Source: Alloboseaceae bacterium BT-24-1 | Lineage (GTDB): Bacteria > Pseudomonadota > Alphaproteobacteria > Rhizobiales > Beijerinckiaceae | Length of the DNA stretch: 64,000 nt | Direction: 5' to 3' | Assembly (NCBI GenBank): GCA_025846845.1 | Contig: JAOYTL010000003.1 | Span: forward strand, 124,001-188,000 | Part shown: piece by piece, positions 37,980-45,658 of the stretch | How the letters are laid out: each line of letters opens with the position of its first letter | Position numbering within the stretch: position 1 is the first letter of the stretch | The notes under the pieces: model-generated | What the model was told of the DNA's origin: nothing | What the model saw: the letters and a program-made list of their open reading frames with translations, nothing else | The model's database searches: none | Made by a program: the position numbers and the translations under genes

Positions 37980-38765
37980 ATGTTCCTCAAGGATCGCACC
38001 GCCCTCGTCACCGGCTCCACCTCCGGCATCGGCCTCGCCTACGCCCGCGCGCTCGCCGCAGAGGGTGCCAATGTCGTGATCAACGGCTTCGGCGACGCGG
38101 ATGCGATCGAGAGGGAGCGCGCCGGCATCGAGAAGGATTTCAAGGTCAAGGCGCGCTACTCGGCCGCCAACATGATGAAGCCCGACGAGATCGCCGCCAT
38201 GGTCGCCGAGGCCGAAAAGGAGTTCGGCGCGATCGACATCCTCGTCAACAATGCCGGCATCCAGCATGTCGCGCCGGTCGAGGAGTTCCCGATCGAGAAA
38301 TGGGATCAGATCATCGCGATCAACCTGTCCTCGGCCTTCCACGCTACCCGTGCCGCCTTGCCGAAGATGAAGGCGAAGGGCTGGGGCCGGATCATCAACA
38401 CCGCCTCCGCTCACGCCTTCGTCGCCTCGCCGTTCAAATCGGCCTATGTCGCGGCCAAGCATGGTATCGCCGGCTTCACCAAGACGGTGGCGCTCGAAGT
38501 CGCGACCAACGGCATCACCGTGAACGCGATCGCGCCCGGCTATGTCTGGACGCCACTGGTCGAGAAGCAGATCCCCGACACGATGAAGGCCCGCAACATG
38601 ACCAAGGAGCAGGTCATCAACGACGTGCTCTTGCTCGCCCAGCCGACCAAGGAATTCGTCACCGTCGAGCAGGTCGCGGCGCTCGCCGTCTTCCTCTGCA
38701 CCGATGCGGCGAAATCGATCACCGGCACGACCTTGCCGATGGATGGCGGCTGGACCGCGGCATGA
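37980..38765 (+). CDS. bdhA: D-3-hydroxybutyrate dehydrogenase
   Basis: 261 residues, short-chain dehydrogenase. TGSTSGIG cofactor loop (11-18), NNAG (90-93), catalytic Ser143, Tyr156 and Lys160; the segment ASAHAFVASPFKSAYVAAKHG and the QPTKEFVTVEQVA stretch are typical of 3-hydroxybutyrate dehydrogenase. It oxidises (R)-3-hydroxybutyrate to acetoacetate with NAD, the step after PHB depolymerisation. AGGAG lies 7-8 nt before the ATG. Its stop overlaps the start of a patatin-like hydrolase gene. Confidence 0.95.
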   Translation: MFLKDRTALVTGSTSGIGLAYARALAAEGANVVINGFGDADAIERERAGIEKDFKVKARYSAANMMKPDEIAAMVAEAEKEFGAIDILVNNAGIQHVAPVEEFPIEKWDQIIAINLSSAFHATRAALPKMKAKGWGRIINTASAHAFVASPFKSAYVAAKHGIAGFTKTVALEVATNGITVNAIAPGYVWTPLVEKQIPDTMKARNMTKEQVINDVLLLAQPTKEFVTVEQVAALAVFLCTDAAKSITGTTLPMDGGWTAA

Positions 38766-39829
38766 CCGGACGCAAGCGCCGGCGTGTCCCCCAGGTCAAG
38801 GGCCTTGCCGGCCCCAAGGCCGAGAAGTCGGTCAACCTCGCGCTCCAGGGCGGTGGCGCGCACGGCGCCTTCACCTGGGGCGTGCTCGACGCGATCCTCG
38901 CCGATGGCCGCCTCGCCATCGAGGCGATGACCGGCGCCAGCGCCGGCGCCATGAACGCGGTCGTGCTGACCGAGGGTTGGCTCGACGGCGGCAGCGACGG
39001 CGCCCGCACGGCGCTGGAGAATTTCTGGCGCCGGATCAGCGTCGACGGCAAATATGGCGGCTCGGAGCGCTCGCTGCTCGACACCATGCTCGGCGCCTGG
39101 ACGGATGGGCGCCCGCCGGGGTTGATCTGGTTCGAACTCCTGTCGAAGGTGGCGAGCCCCTACGACGTCAACCCGCTCAACATCAACCCGCTGCGCGGCG
39201 TGATCGCCGACCTGATCGACTTCGACAAGGTCCAGGGCTGCGCCGACGTCAACCTGTTCATCTCGGCGACCAATGTCCGCACCGGCAAGATCAAGATCTT
39301 CACCCGGCAGGAGCTGACCGCCGATCATCTCATGGCTTCCGCCTGCCTGCCGGCGCTGTTCCAGGCGGTCGAGATCGCTGGCGAAGCCTATTGGGACGGC
39401 GGCTATATGGGCAATCCGCCGCTCTTCCCGCTGTTCTACGAGGCTGCCGGCGACGACATCATGCTCGTCCAGATCAACCCGCTCGAGCGCCGCGAACTGC
39501 CGACCAATGCAAGGGCGATCCAGGACCGGCTGAACGAAGTCACCTTCAACGCCTCGCTGCTGCGCGAACTGCGCGCCATCGACTTCGTCAACCGCCTGCT
39601 CGACGACGGCAAGCTCTCGACGGGCGACTACAAGCGCGTGCTGATGCACCGGATCGACGGTGGCCTGCCGCTGGCGCAACTGACCTCGTCCTCGCGCCTC
39701 AATTCCGAATGGAGCTTCCTGCTCAGCCTGCGCGACATGGGCCGCACCGCGGCCAAGCGCTGGCTGAAGCGCAATTACGAGGCAATCGGCGTGCAAGGCA
39801 CGTTGGATTTGAAGGAAGCGATTTCGTAA
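38762..39829 (+). CDS. Patatin-like phospholipase/hydrolase
   Basis: 355 residues; start ATG overlaps the bdhA stop by 4 nt (ATGA), so translation is coupled. Patatin fold: oxyanion loop GGGAHG (30-35), nucleophile Ser60 in GASAG, and catalytic Asp212 in YWDGGYMGN. A basic N-terminal stretch (GRKRRRVPQVKG) could favour binding to a lipid or granule surface. The family hydrolyses acyl esters of lipids; given the coupling to 3-hydroxybutyrate dehydrogenase, a role in releasing 3-hydroxybutyrate from PHB or its oligomers is an inference. Confidence 0.92.
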   Translation: MTGRKRRRVPQVKGLAGPKAEKSVNLALQGGGAHGAFTWGVLDAILADGRLAIEAMTGASAGAMNAVVLTEGWLDGGSDGARTALENFWRRISVDGKYGGSERSLLDTMLGAWTDGRPPGLIWFELLSKVASPYDVNPLNINPLRGVIADLIDFDKVQGCADVNLFISATNVRTGKIKIFTRQELTADHLMASACLPALFQAVEIAGEAYWDGGYMGNPPLFPLFYEAAGDDIMLVQINPLERRELPTNARAIQDRLNEVTFNASLLRELRAIDFVNRLLDDGKLSTGDYKRVLMHRIDGGLPLAQLTSSSRLNSEWSFLLSLRDMGRTAAKRWLKRNYEAIGVQGTLDLKEAIS

Positions 39830-39970
39830 GACGTGAAGCCGTTAATGCGGTAAAGGCCCGAGCTTGCAGGCCAACTTGCGTGACGGCAATCTCGGCCCAG
39901 CCACGACGTTCGACGGATGTATGCCTGGGTAGTCTCTCACCGGGCAACAGGACATGGAAAGTCCAGGAAC

Positions 39971-40681
39971 ATGATCATCGACGATAGCAATGCCGATGCC
40001 CGCACGATGCACGAGATCGCCCTGCTCGGGCGCCCGGCCGGCCTCCTCGGCCGCCGCTCCTTCCTGGCCGGCTCAGCCGCCGGTCTTGGCGCACTCGCGC
40101 TCGGCGGTTGCGCAACCTCCGACGGCATGAGCCTCGCCGAGGCGCAGAAGCTCTACGGGCCTGTGCCCGAGGAGAAATTCCCGATCCCGGCGATCGACGT
40201 CACCCATGTCGATCCGAAATATTTCCGTAAGACCGTTCGCTACGAGACCAAGGAAGCGCCTGGCACGATCATCGTCGATCCCGGCAACTACTACGTCTAT
40301 CGCGTCGAAGGCGACGGCACCGCGACCCGCTATGGCGCCAATGTCGGCCGCGACGGCTTCCGCTGGAAAGGCGATGCCTATGTCGGGCGCAAGTCCGAAT
40401 GGGCGACCTGGACGCCGCCCAAGGAGATGATCAAGCGCCAGCCGGAAGCCGCCAAATACGCCCGCGGCATGCCCGGCGGCCTCGACAACCCGCTCGGCGC
40501 GCGCACGCTGCATCTCTACCAGAACGGCGCCTACACGCTCTACACGATCTACGCCTCGCTCGACGCGGAATCGATCGGAAACGGCATCACCAGCGGCTGC
40601 ATCGGCCTGCTCACGCAGGACATGATCCACCTCTACAACAACACGCCGGTCAAGACGAAGGTGGTGGTGCTGGCGGCCTGA
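39971..40681 (+). CDS. L,D-transpeptidase (YkuD) lipoprotein with altered active site
   Basis: 236 residues. Twin-arginine type signal (RRSFLAGSAAGLGALAL) ending in lipobox LGGC, Cys47. The YkuD domain (about 95-236) keeps the catalytic Cys210 in TSGCIGLL, but the preceding HGT motif of the family is replaced by IYAS, with Tyr194 where His is expected, and the usual Arg after the Cys is Gly. Family members make 3-3 peptidoglycan crosslinks or attach outer-membrane proteins. The start is uncertain (an ATG 36 nt further in is possible). Confidence 0.85.
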   Translation: MIIDDSNADARTMHEIALLGRPAGLLGRRSFLAGSAAGLGALALGGCATSDGMSLAEAQKLYGPVPEEKFPIPAIDVTHVDPKYFRKTVRYETKEAPGTIIVDPGNYYVYRVEGDGTATRYGANVGRDGFRWKGDAYVGRKSEWATWTPPKEMIKRQPEAAKYARGMPGGLDNPLGARTLHLYQNGAYTLYTIYASLDAESIGNGITSGCIGLLTQDMIHLYNNTPVKTKVVVLAA

Positions 40682-40705
40682 GGCGGCGGCGTTAGAACAT
40701 GATCC

Positions 40706-40740
40706 CTGCGCTGCCGTGTCGGCAGCGCAGACTCTTCTCT
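40706..40740 (+). terminator. Rho-independent terminator of the L,D-transpeptidase gene
   Basis: Perfect 11-bp stem CTGCGCTGCCG (40706-40716) with 40720-40730, 3-nt loop, followed by the T-rich ACTCTTCTCTC. It lies 25 nt after the stop. Confidence 0.75.
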
Positions 40741-40907
40741 CGTCTCAATTCCGAGCCCGACGATCGATGGCGCAATAGACCGAATAGTCACGCTTGCCAC
40801 CATCGTTGGGCCGCGTTTTGCTTTTGCGGCAATCGCGCTCGGGCGTATTGTGGGCCAAGCAGCCCTTTGACCCGAAGGGTACTGGATCTTCCAATCGGGA
40901 GGATGCC

Positions 40908-41123
40908 ATGGGACGCAAATTCATCGACTGCCGTGAATTCCCGAGCGAGATGAACTGCTCAATCGCGATCGGCGCCGATACCGAGGGCGAACTGCTGGAG
41001 GCGGCCGTCCAGCATGCCGTTAAGGTTCACGGGCATCAGGATACCCCCGAATTGCGGGATCAACTCAGGAGCGTCATCAAAGACGGCATTCCCCCGGATA
41101 AAGCGCCGGGCCAGGCCGCTTGA
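40908..41123 (+). CDS. DUF1059 domain small protein
   Basis: 71 residues. MGRKFIDCREFPSEMNCSIAI and LLEAAVQHAVKVHGH are the DUF1059 family blocks (two Cys near the N-terminus, a His-containing helix). Function unknown. Strong ribosome site GGGAGG 5 nt before the ATG at 40908; the frame is open further upstream but without support. It sits alone after a terminator and converges on a methyltransferase gene. Confidence 0.88.
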   Translation: MGRKFIDCREFPSEMNCSIAIGADTEGELLEAAVQHAVKVHGHQDTPELRDQLRSVIKDGIPPDKAPGQAA

Positions 41124-41140
41124 GCGAGAGCTTCCGCCGC

Positions 41141-41812
41141 CTACGACCCCATGCCCGCCAACCGCCACACCGAGCTCTTCTTGATCTCGGCATCCTCCAG
41201 CGCCCGCGTCACCGGCACCTGATAGGTCGCGACCTCGGTGAGCCTGTCCTTGGGCAGGTAGCTGCGGCCGGGATCGCCGATCAGCACGGTCGCGCCGCGT
41301 TGCGACAGGGTGCAGAGCCACTCGATCACCTGCGCCGCCAGCTCGCGCTCATAGCAGATGTCTCCGGCGAGGATGACCTCCCAGCCTTGGTCGAGGCCGA
41401 GAAGGTCATCGAGGCGCGCCTCGATCGAGACCCCATTCGCTTCAGCGTTCAGCCCGATCGCGGCTGCGGCGAAGGCGTCGATATCCGCCGCGATCACCTC
41501 TGCCGCCCCCGCCTTCGCTGCGGCGATGGCGACGAGGCCGGAGCCGCTGGCGAAATCGAGCACACGCCGGCCGCGGACGACCTCGGGCTGATCCAGGATA
41601 TAGCGCGCCAGCGCCTGCCCGCCGGCCCAGGCGAAAGCCCAGAACGGCGGCGGCAGGCCGATCGTCGCCAGCTCGTCTTCGGTTTTCTGCCAGAGCTCGG
41701 TCGCCTCTTCGGCGACGTGGAGCGAAATCTCCGGCGCATGTGGCACCGGCAGCAATCGCGTATGGGCGCGAATGAAGGCCAGCCGGTCCAGCGTCCCGTC
41801 CGCCTCGCTCAC
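41141..41812 (-). CDS. Class I methyltransferase, COG3897 / ETF-beta lysine methyltransferase-like
   Basis: 223 residues from a GTG start that overlaps the stop of the upstream glycosyltransferase gene by 4 nt (GTGA). The SAM-binding core is clear: VLDFASGSGLVAIAAAKAG and AADIDAFAAAAIGLNAEANG, with the post-core LAGDICYE. PFWAFAWAGGQALARYIL matches the group that includes the lysine methyltransferase of electron-transfer flavoprotein beta subunit, so protein lysine methylation is the best guess. The coupling to a glycosyltransferase is unexplained. Confidence 0.85.
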   Translation of the reverse strand: MSEADGTLDRLAFIRAHTRLLPVPHAPEISLHVAEEATELWQKTEDELATIGLPPPFWAFAWAGGQALARYILDQPEVVRGRRVLDFASGSGLVAIAAAKAGAAEVIAADIDAFAAAAIGLNAEANGVSIEARLDDLLGLDQGWEVILAGDICYERELAAQVIEWLCTLSQRGATVLIGDPGRSYLPKDRLTEVATYQVPVTRALEDAEIKKSSVWRLAGMGS

Positions 41813-42972
41813 GCAACCAGATCCGCCTGGTGCTGCCCGAGCAGGCCACGATACAGCGCCTTCACCCCGTCCATGACATCGCGCTCGGTATAGCCGGCGA
41901 GCAGGCGCTCGCGCGCGCTTGCGCCCATGCGCTCGACCTGGCCGGGCGACGCCGCGAGCGTCACCAGCGCCTGCGCCAGCGCGGCGATATCGTTGGCCGG
42001 CACGACGAAGCCATCCTGGCCGGTGCGGACGAAGGAACGGCAGCCGGGAACGTCGGTGGTCAGGAGCGCCCGTCCGCAGGCAGCGCCTTCCAGCAAGGTG
42101 CGCGGCAGGCCCTCGCCGCCGCGCGAGGGCAGGCAGCAGACATGATGCTTGCGCCAGACATCCTCGATGTCGCGCGTCGGCCCGGCCCAGTCGATCCCCG
42201 GCCGCGCCGACCACTCGCACAGCGTCGCCTCCGGCACCGCCTTGGGATTGGAGGGGTCGGGCGCGCCATGCAGCGTCAGCTCGACGCGCGCGCCCTGCTT
42301 GCGCGCCAGCGTCACCGCCTCGACCGCGAGATCGACGCCCTTCGACCAGAGCATGCGGGCGACGAGCGCGACCTTGAGCGGCGGCTGCAACGGCATCGGC
42401 TCAGGCATCAGGATCAGCGGGTCGACCCCGGCGCCGCCGACGATCGCGACCTTCCCGGCATCGGCCGGATCGAGCCCGAGCGTCACCGGATCATCGGGAT
42501 TCTCGAACAGGAAACGGACCTGCGGCCCGTCGATCGCCTCGCGCAGCCAGAATTTTGTCCCCAGCCGCGCCGCATCAGCGAGTCCGCCCTCGCGCGCGCC
42601 GAGGAAGCCGAGCCCGGTCAGCGCATAGACCCGCCGCTCGACCCCGGCCAGGCGCCCGGCAAGGCCAGCGAGCGCGATCGGCTTCAGCGCAATGCAGTGC
42701 AGGATGTCCGGCCGCTCCCGCTCGATCAGTCGCTTCAGCGCCATGACCTGCTTGACCAGCGCCACCGGCGAGAGCGAGCGCCGCTCCGCCTCGAGCGCGA
42801 TCAATCGCGCGCCGGTCGCCTCGATCGCGCGCCTGTGGTTGCGCTCCCGCGCGATCACGGCGACGTCGAGTCCCATTTCGCCGGCGGCCCGCGCCATCGG
42901 CAGGAAATGCGACGCGAAGAACCAGTCCTCGGTGGCGACGAAAAGCAGCTTCTGGCGGGCCATGCCGCGCAT
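41809..42972 (-). CDS. Glycosyltransferase family 4 (GT-B)
   Basis: 387 residues. N-terminal Rossmann half (EDWFFASHFLPMARAA) and C-terminal nucleotide-sugar half with KVALVARMLWSKGVDLAVEA, VCCLPSRGGEGLPRTLLEGAACGRALLTTD, the E-x7-E region of GT4 enzymes. It probably adds a sugar to a lipid-linked or cell-surface glycan at the cytosolic membrane face. ATG 42963 is an alternative start 9 nt in. Divergent from the M20 amidohydrolase gene. Confidence 0.9.
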   Translation of the reverse strand: MRGMARQKLLFVATEDWFFASHFLPMARAAGEMGLDVAVIARERNHRRAIEATGARLIALEAERRSLSPVALVKQVMALKRLIERERPDILHCIALKPIALAGLAGRLAGVERRVYALTGLGFLGAREGGLADAARLGTKFWLREAIDGPQVRFLFENPDDPVTLGLDPADAGKVAIVGGAGVDPLILMPEPMPLQPPLKVALVARMLWSKGVDLAVEAVTLARKQGARVELTLHGAPDPSNPKAVPEATLCEWSARPGIDWAGPTRDIEDVWRKHHVCCLPSRGGEGLPRTLLEGAACGRALLTTDVPGCRSFVRTGQDGFVVPANDIAALAQALVTLAASPGQVERMGASARERLLAGYTERDVMDGVKALYRGLLGQHQADLVA

Positions 42973-43104
42973 CAGGCCGATGCCGCGCCGAAAAGCAAGC
43001 GCGAAGGGCAGTGTCCGGCAGAGCTGCCATGCCCTGCGGTTGCTGGACGCAAGGCGCGACGCTTGCGAGAAGGGGACGAAAGCTCACCGACAGCGAGACG
43101 GACA

Positions 43105-44529
43105 ATGGACAATCGCAACGACCTATGGCGCCATGTCGACGCCAACAAGCAGCGCTTCATCGAGCTGAGCGACCGGGTCTGGGCGATTCCGGAGGTCTGC
43201 TACACCGAGAAGCGCTCGGTCGCCGAGCATGTCGCCGAGCTGCAGCATCAGGGCTTCCGGATCACCGAGAACGTCGCCGACATCCCGACCGCGGTGGTCG
43301 GCGAGGCCGGCGAAGGCGGCCCGGTCATCGCCTTCCTTGGTGAATATGATGCGCTGCCCGGCCTGAGCCAGGAGGCTGGCGTCGCCAGGCACAGTGAGAT
43401 CGAGACCGGTGGCCACGGCCACGGCTGCGGCCACAACCTGCTCGGCTCGGCCGCCCTCTTGGCCGCGACCGCGATGAAGGACTGGCTCGCCGAGAACAAG
43501 CTGCCCGGCCGCGTGCGCTATTATGGCTGCCCGGCCGAGGAAGGCGGCGCCGCCAAGGCCTTCATGGTCCGCGCCGGCGCCTTCAAGGATGCCGATATCG
43601 CCATCTCCTGGCACCCGAGCAGCTTCTGGGAGGTCACCCCCCCGCTCTCGCTGGCCAATACCCGCGCCGATTTCATCTTCACCGGGCGCGCCTCGCATGC
43701 CGCCGCCTCGCCCGAGCTCGGCCGCAGCGCCCTCGACGCCGTCGAGCTGATGAGCGTCGGCGTCAACTACATGCGCGAGCACATGCCGAGCGATGCGCGT
43801 GTCCACTACGCCCTGCTCGACACCGGCGGCATCGCCCCAAATGTCGTCCAGGCCCATGCCCGCGTGCGCTATTCGATCCGCGCCCGTGACCTGCCGGGGA
43901 TGCTCGAGCTGGTCGGCCGCGTCAAAAAGATCGCCGAGGGTGCCGCCCTGATGACCGAGACGGCGGTCGAGATGAAGATCGTCAGCGCCGTCTCCAACGT
44001 CGTCGGCAACGGCCCGCTGGAGCAGGCCCTGCAGGGCATCATGGAGGATCTCGGCCCGCCACATTTCGACGACGCCGACAAGGAGTTCGCCAGGCAGATC
44101 CGCTCGACCCTGACGCAGAAGGACATCGACGCGATCTGGCGCTCGATCGGCCTGCCGAAGACCGATGCCGAGCTCGCCGATTTCACCGTGCCGCTCGACG
44201 CCCCCCGCAACCCGGCGATCGGTTCGACCGATGTCGGCGATGTCAGCTGGGTCGTCCCGACCGTGCAGGCGCATGCGCCGACCGTCGCGATCGGCACGCC
44301 CTTCCACACCTGGCAGGTGGTGGCTCAGGGCAAGATGCCGGCCGCGCACAAGGCGATGATCCAGGTCGCCAAGGCGATGGCGGCGACCGGCGCAGCGGTG
44401 CTGACCGATCCCGAGCTGATGGCAGCGGCCAAGGCCGACTTCCAGAAGCGCGTCGCCGCCGATGGCGGCTATACCTCGCCGGTCCCGCCCGAGGTGAAGC
44501 CGCCGCTGACCATGTCGACCGGCGGCTGA
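43105..44529 (+). CDS. M20 family amidohydrolase (AbgB / aminobenzoyl-glutamate utilisation-like)
   Basis: 474 residues from the ATG at 43105; the frame is open far upstream but that part is antisense to the glycosyltransferase. Zinc-peptidase M20 motifs: GEYDALPGLSQEAG (79-92), GHGHGCGHNLLG (103-114), PAEEGGAAK and a later WHP. The dimerisation domain lies in the middle. This group removes an acyl or aroyl group from an amino acid, as AbgAB does with p-aminobenzoyl-glutamate. No partner AbgA gene is nearby. Confidence 0.9.
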   Translation: MDNRNDLWRHVDANKQRFIELSDRVWAIPEVCYTEKRSVAEHVAELQHQGFRITENVADIPTAVVGEAGEGGPVIAFLGEYDALPGLSQEAGVARHSEIETGGHGHGCGHNLLGSAALLAATAMKDWLAENKLPGRVRYYGCPAEEGGAAKAFMVRAGAFKDADIAISWHPSSFWEVTPPLSLANTRADFIFTGRASHAAASPELGRSALDAVELMSVGVNYMREHMPSDARVHYALLDTGGIAPNVVQAHARVRYSIRARDLPGMLELVGRVKKIAEGAALMTETAVEMKIVSAVSNVVGNGPLEQALQGIMEDLGPPHFDDADKEFARQIRSTLTQKDIDAIWRSIGLPKTDAELADFTVPLDAPRNPAIGSTDVGDVSWVVPTVQAHAPTVAIGTPFHTWQVVAQGKMPAAHKAMIQVAKAMAATGAAVLTDPELMAAAKADFQKRVAADGGYTSPVPPEVKPPLTMSTGG

Positions 44530-44544
44530 ACCGTTCTCCGGCAA

Positions 44545-44574
44545 GAAAAAAGCCCGCCGGGCGAACCGGCGGGC
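44545..44574 (-). terminator. Rho-independent terminator of the small exported protein gene
   Basis: 9-bp stem GCCCGCCGG (44552-44560) with 44566-44574, 5-nt loop, followed on the minus strand by six T residues. It lies between convergent genes and points to the minus-strand gene ending at 44610. Confidence 0.88.
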
Positions 44575-44609
44575 CAGGATGTCGGGCCGGGGAGGAAGGC
44601 CCTGAAAGC

Positions 44610-44927
44610 TCAGTAGTAGGTGCGGCAGACGCGGCGGGTGCCGACGTACTCGCCATAGTAGTTGACGCGGTCGACGAGTTGGCAGCGGCGGACCGGGCCG
44701 GGGCCGTAGGCATAGGCCGGGGCGTAGCCGCCATCATAGTAGCCATAGGCCGGGCCGCTGGCCGCGCCGGCGGCGAGGGCGCCGAGGGCGAGCGCACCGA
44801 CGATGCCGGCACCGATCGCAGCGCCGCGATAGCGCGGGCGGGCCTCGGCATCAGAGGTGGCGAAAACGGAAGCGCCGATCGCGAGGGCGGCGATGGCGGC
44901 AGCAAAGCTCTTCTTGGTGCGGGTCAT
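44610..44927 (-). CDS. Small exported hypothetical protein, Gly/Ala/Tyr-rich
   Basis: 105 residues. Sec signal peptide with cleavage probably after DAEA (near residue 28), then a Gly/Ala hydrophobic stretch IGAGIVGALALGALAAGAA (a glycine-zipper-like or membrane segment), a Tyr/Gly/Pro-rich linker, and a conserved-looking C-terminus RRCQLVDRVNYYGEYVGTRRVCRTYY region with two Cys. I recognise the type as common in rhizobia, but not a function. Start ATG 44927 preceded by GGAG at short spacing. Confidence 0.8.
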   Translation of the reverse strand: MTRTKKSFAAAIAALAIGASVFATSDAEARPRYRGAAIGAGIVGALALGALAAGAASGPAYGYYDGGYAPAYAYGPGPVRRCQLVDRVNYYGEYVGTRRVCRTYY

Positions 44928-45126
44928 GTTCGTTCTCCGATCTGGTAGCCGGGTGGCGAACCGTTCGCCATGCTGCGGACTTGTCGGTCGCAGGACCGGA
45001 ATCGCGCGGTTCGCATAAAAAATTTCCGAAACGTCGCCGAGCTCCGCCTGGCGCTCGCAAACGATGGCTTGCCCGCAGGCAGTGGATGTCGTCGGATCGG
45101 CCGCTTCAGGATGGAGAAACCGCACC

Positions 45127-45654
45127 ATGATGCTCGGACGGCTTCCTCTTGCCATCGGCTTCGTCGCCGTGCTCGCGGCGCCTTTGCGGGCAGAACAATG
45201 GGCGAGCAGCTACACCAGCCACGACTATGCCAAATGCCGCAAGGACAAGGGCAATGGCGATCCTGTCTCGGTGCATCGTTGCCCCGGCAAGGCTGGCCTT
45301 ACCGTGACCTGGACCGCAGGCGATGATTCATCCGCGGTCGATTTCGGCGCCAAGGCGCTGCAGGAGACGATCTCGGACAAGGCCGCCTTCTTCGAGGTCG
45401 GCAAGACGATCGAGTGGCGCGGGCCGAAGGGCGGCAAGCCGCAGGCCGCGATCGTGCGCTACGCCACGGGCCAGAGCGTCAGCAAGCTCGATGGCAGCCG
45501 GCTCGTCGTCTATCGGCTCGCGCCCGATGGCGCCTCCTGCATCATCGGCAGCATCGACGCCCGCAAGCCGGACGCCAATGCCGCCGCCCGTCGCCTCGCC
45601 GAGGAGAAGGCCGCAGGCTTCCGCTGCGGCCAGGACGCCCGCACCGAGGATTGA
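45127..45654 (+). CDS. Exported hypothetical protein
   Basis: 175 residues with a Sec signal peptide (cleavage probably after PLRA, about residue 22). The mature part has four Cys (AKCRKD, HRCPG, ASCIIG, FRCGQ), suggesting two disulfides, and no recognised domain. Divergent from the small exported protein gene and convergent with the TRAP operon. Function unknown; the even distribution of conserved-looking Gly/Trp/Cys suggests a folded periplasmic domain. Confidence 0.8.
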   Translation: MMLGRLPLAIGFVAVLAAPLRAEQWASSYTSHDYAKCRKDKGNGDPVSVHRCPGKAGLTVTWTAGDDSSAVDFGAKALQETISDKAAFFEVGKTIEWRGPKGGKPQAAIVRYATGQSVSKLDGSRLVVYRLAPDGASCIIGSIDARKPDANAAARRLAEEKAAGFRCGQDARTED

Positions 45655-45658
45655 ACTC

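Noticed and set aside
41830..43104. Upstream extension of the M20 amidohydrolase frame
   Set aside because: It is antisense to the glycosyltransferase gene and has no conserved sequence; the ATG at 43105 gives a standard M20 N-terminus.
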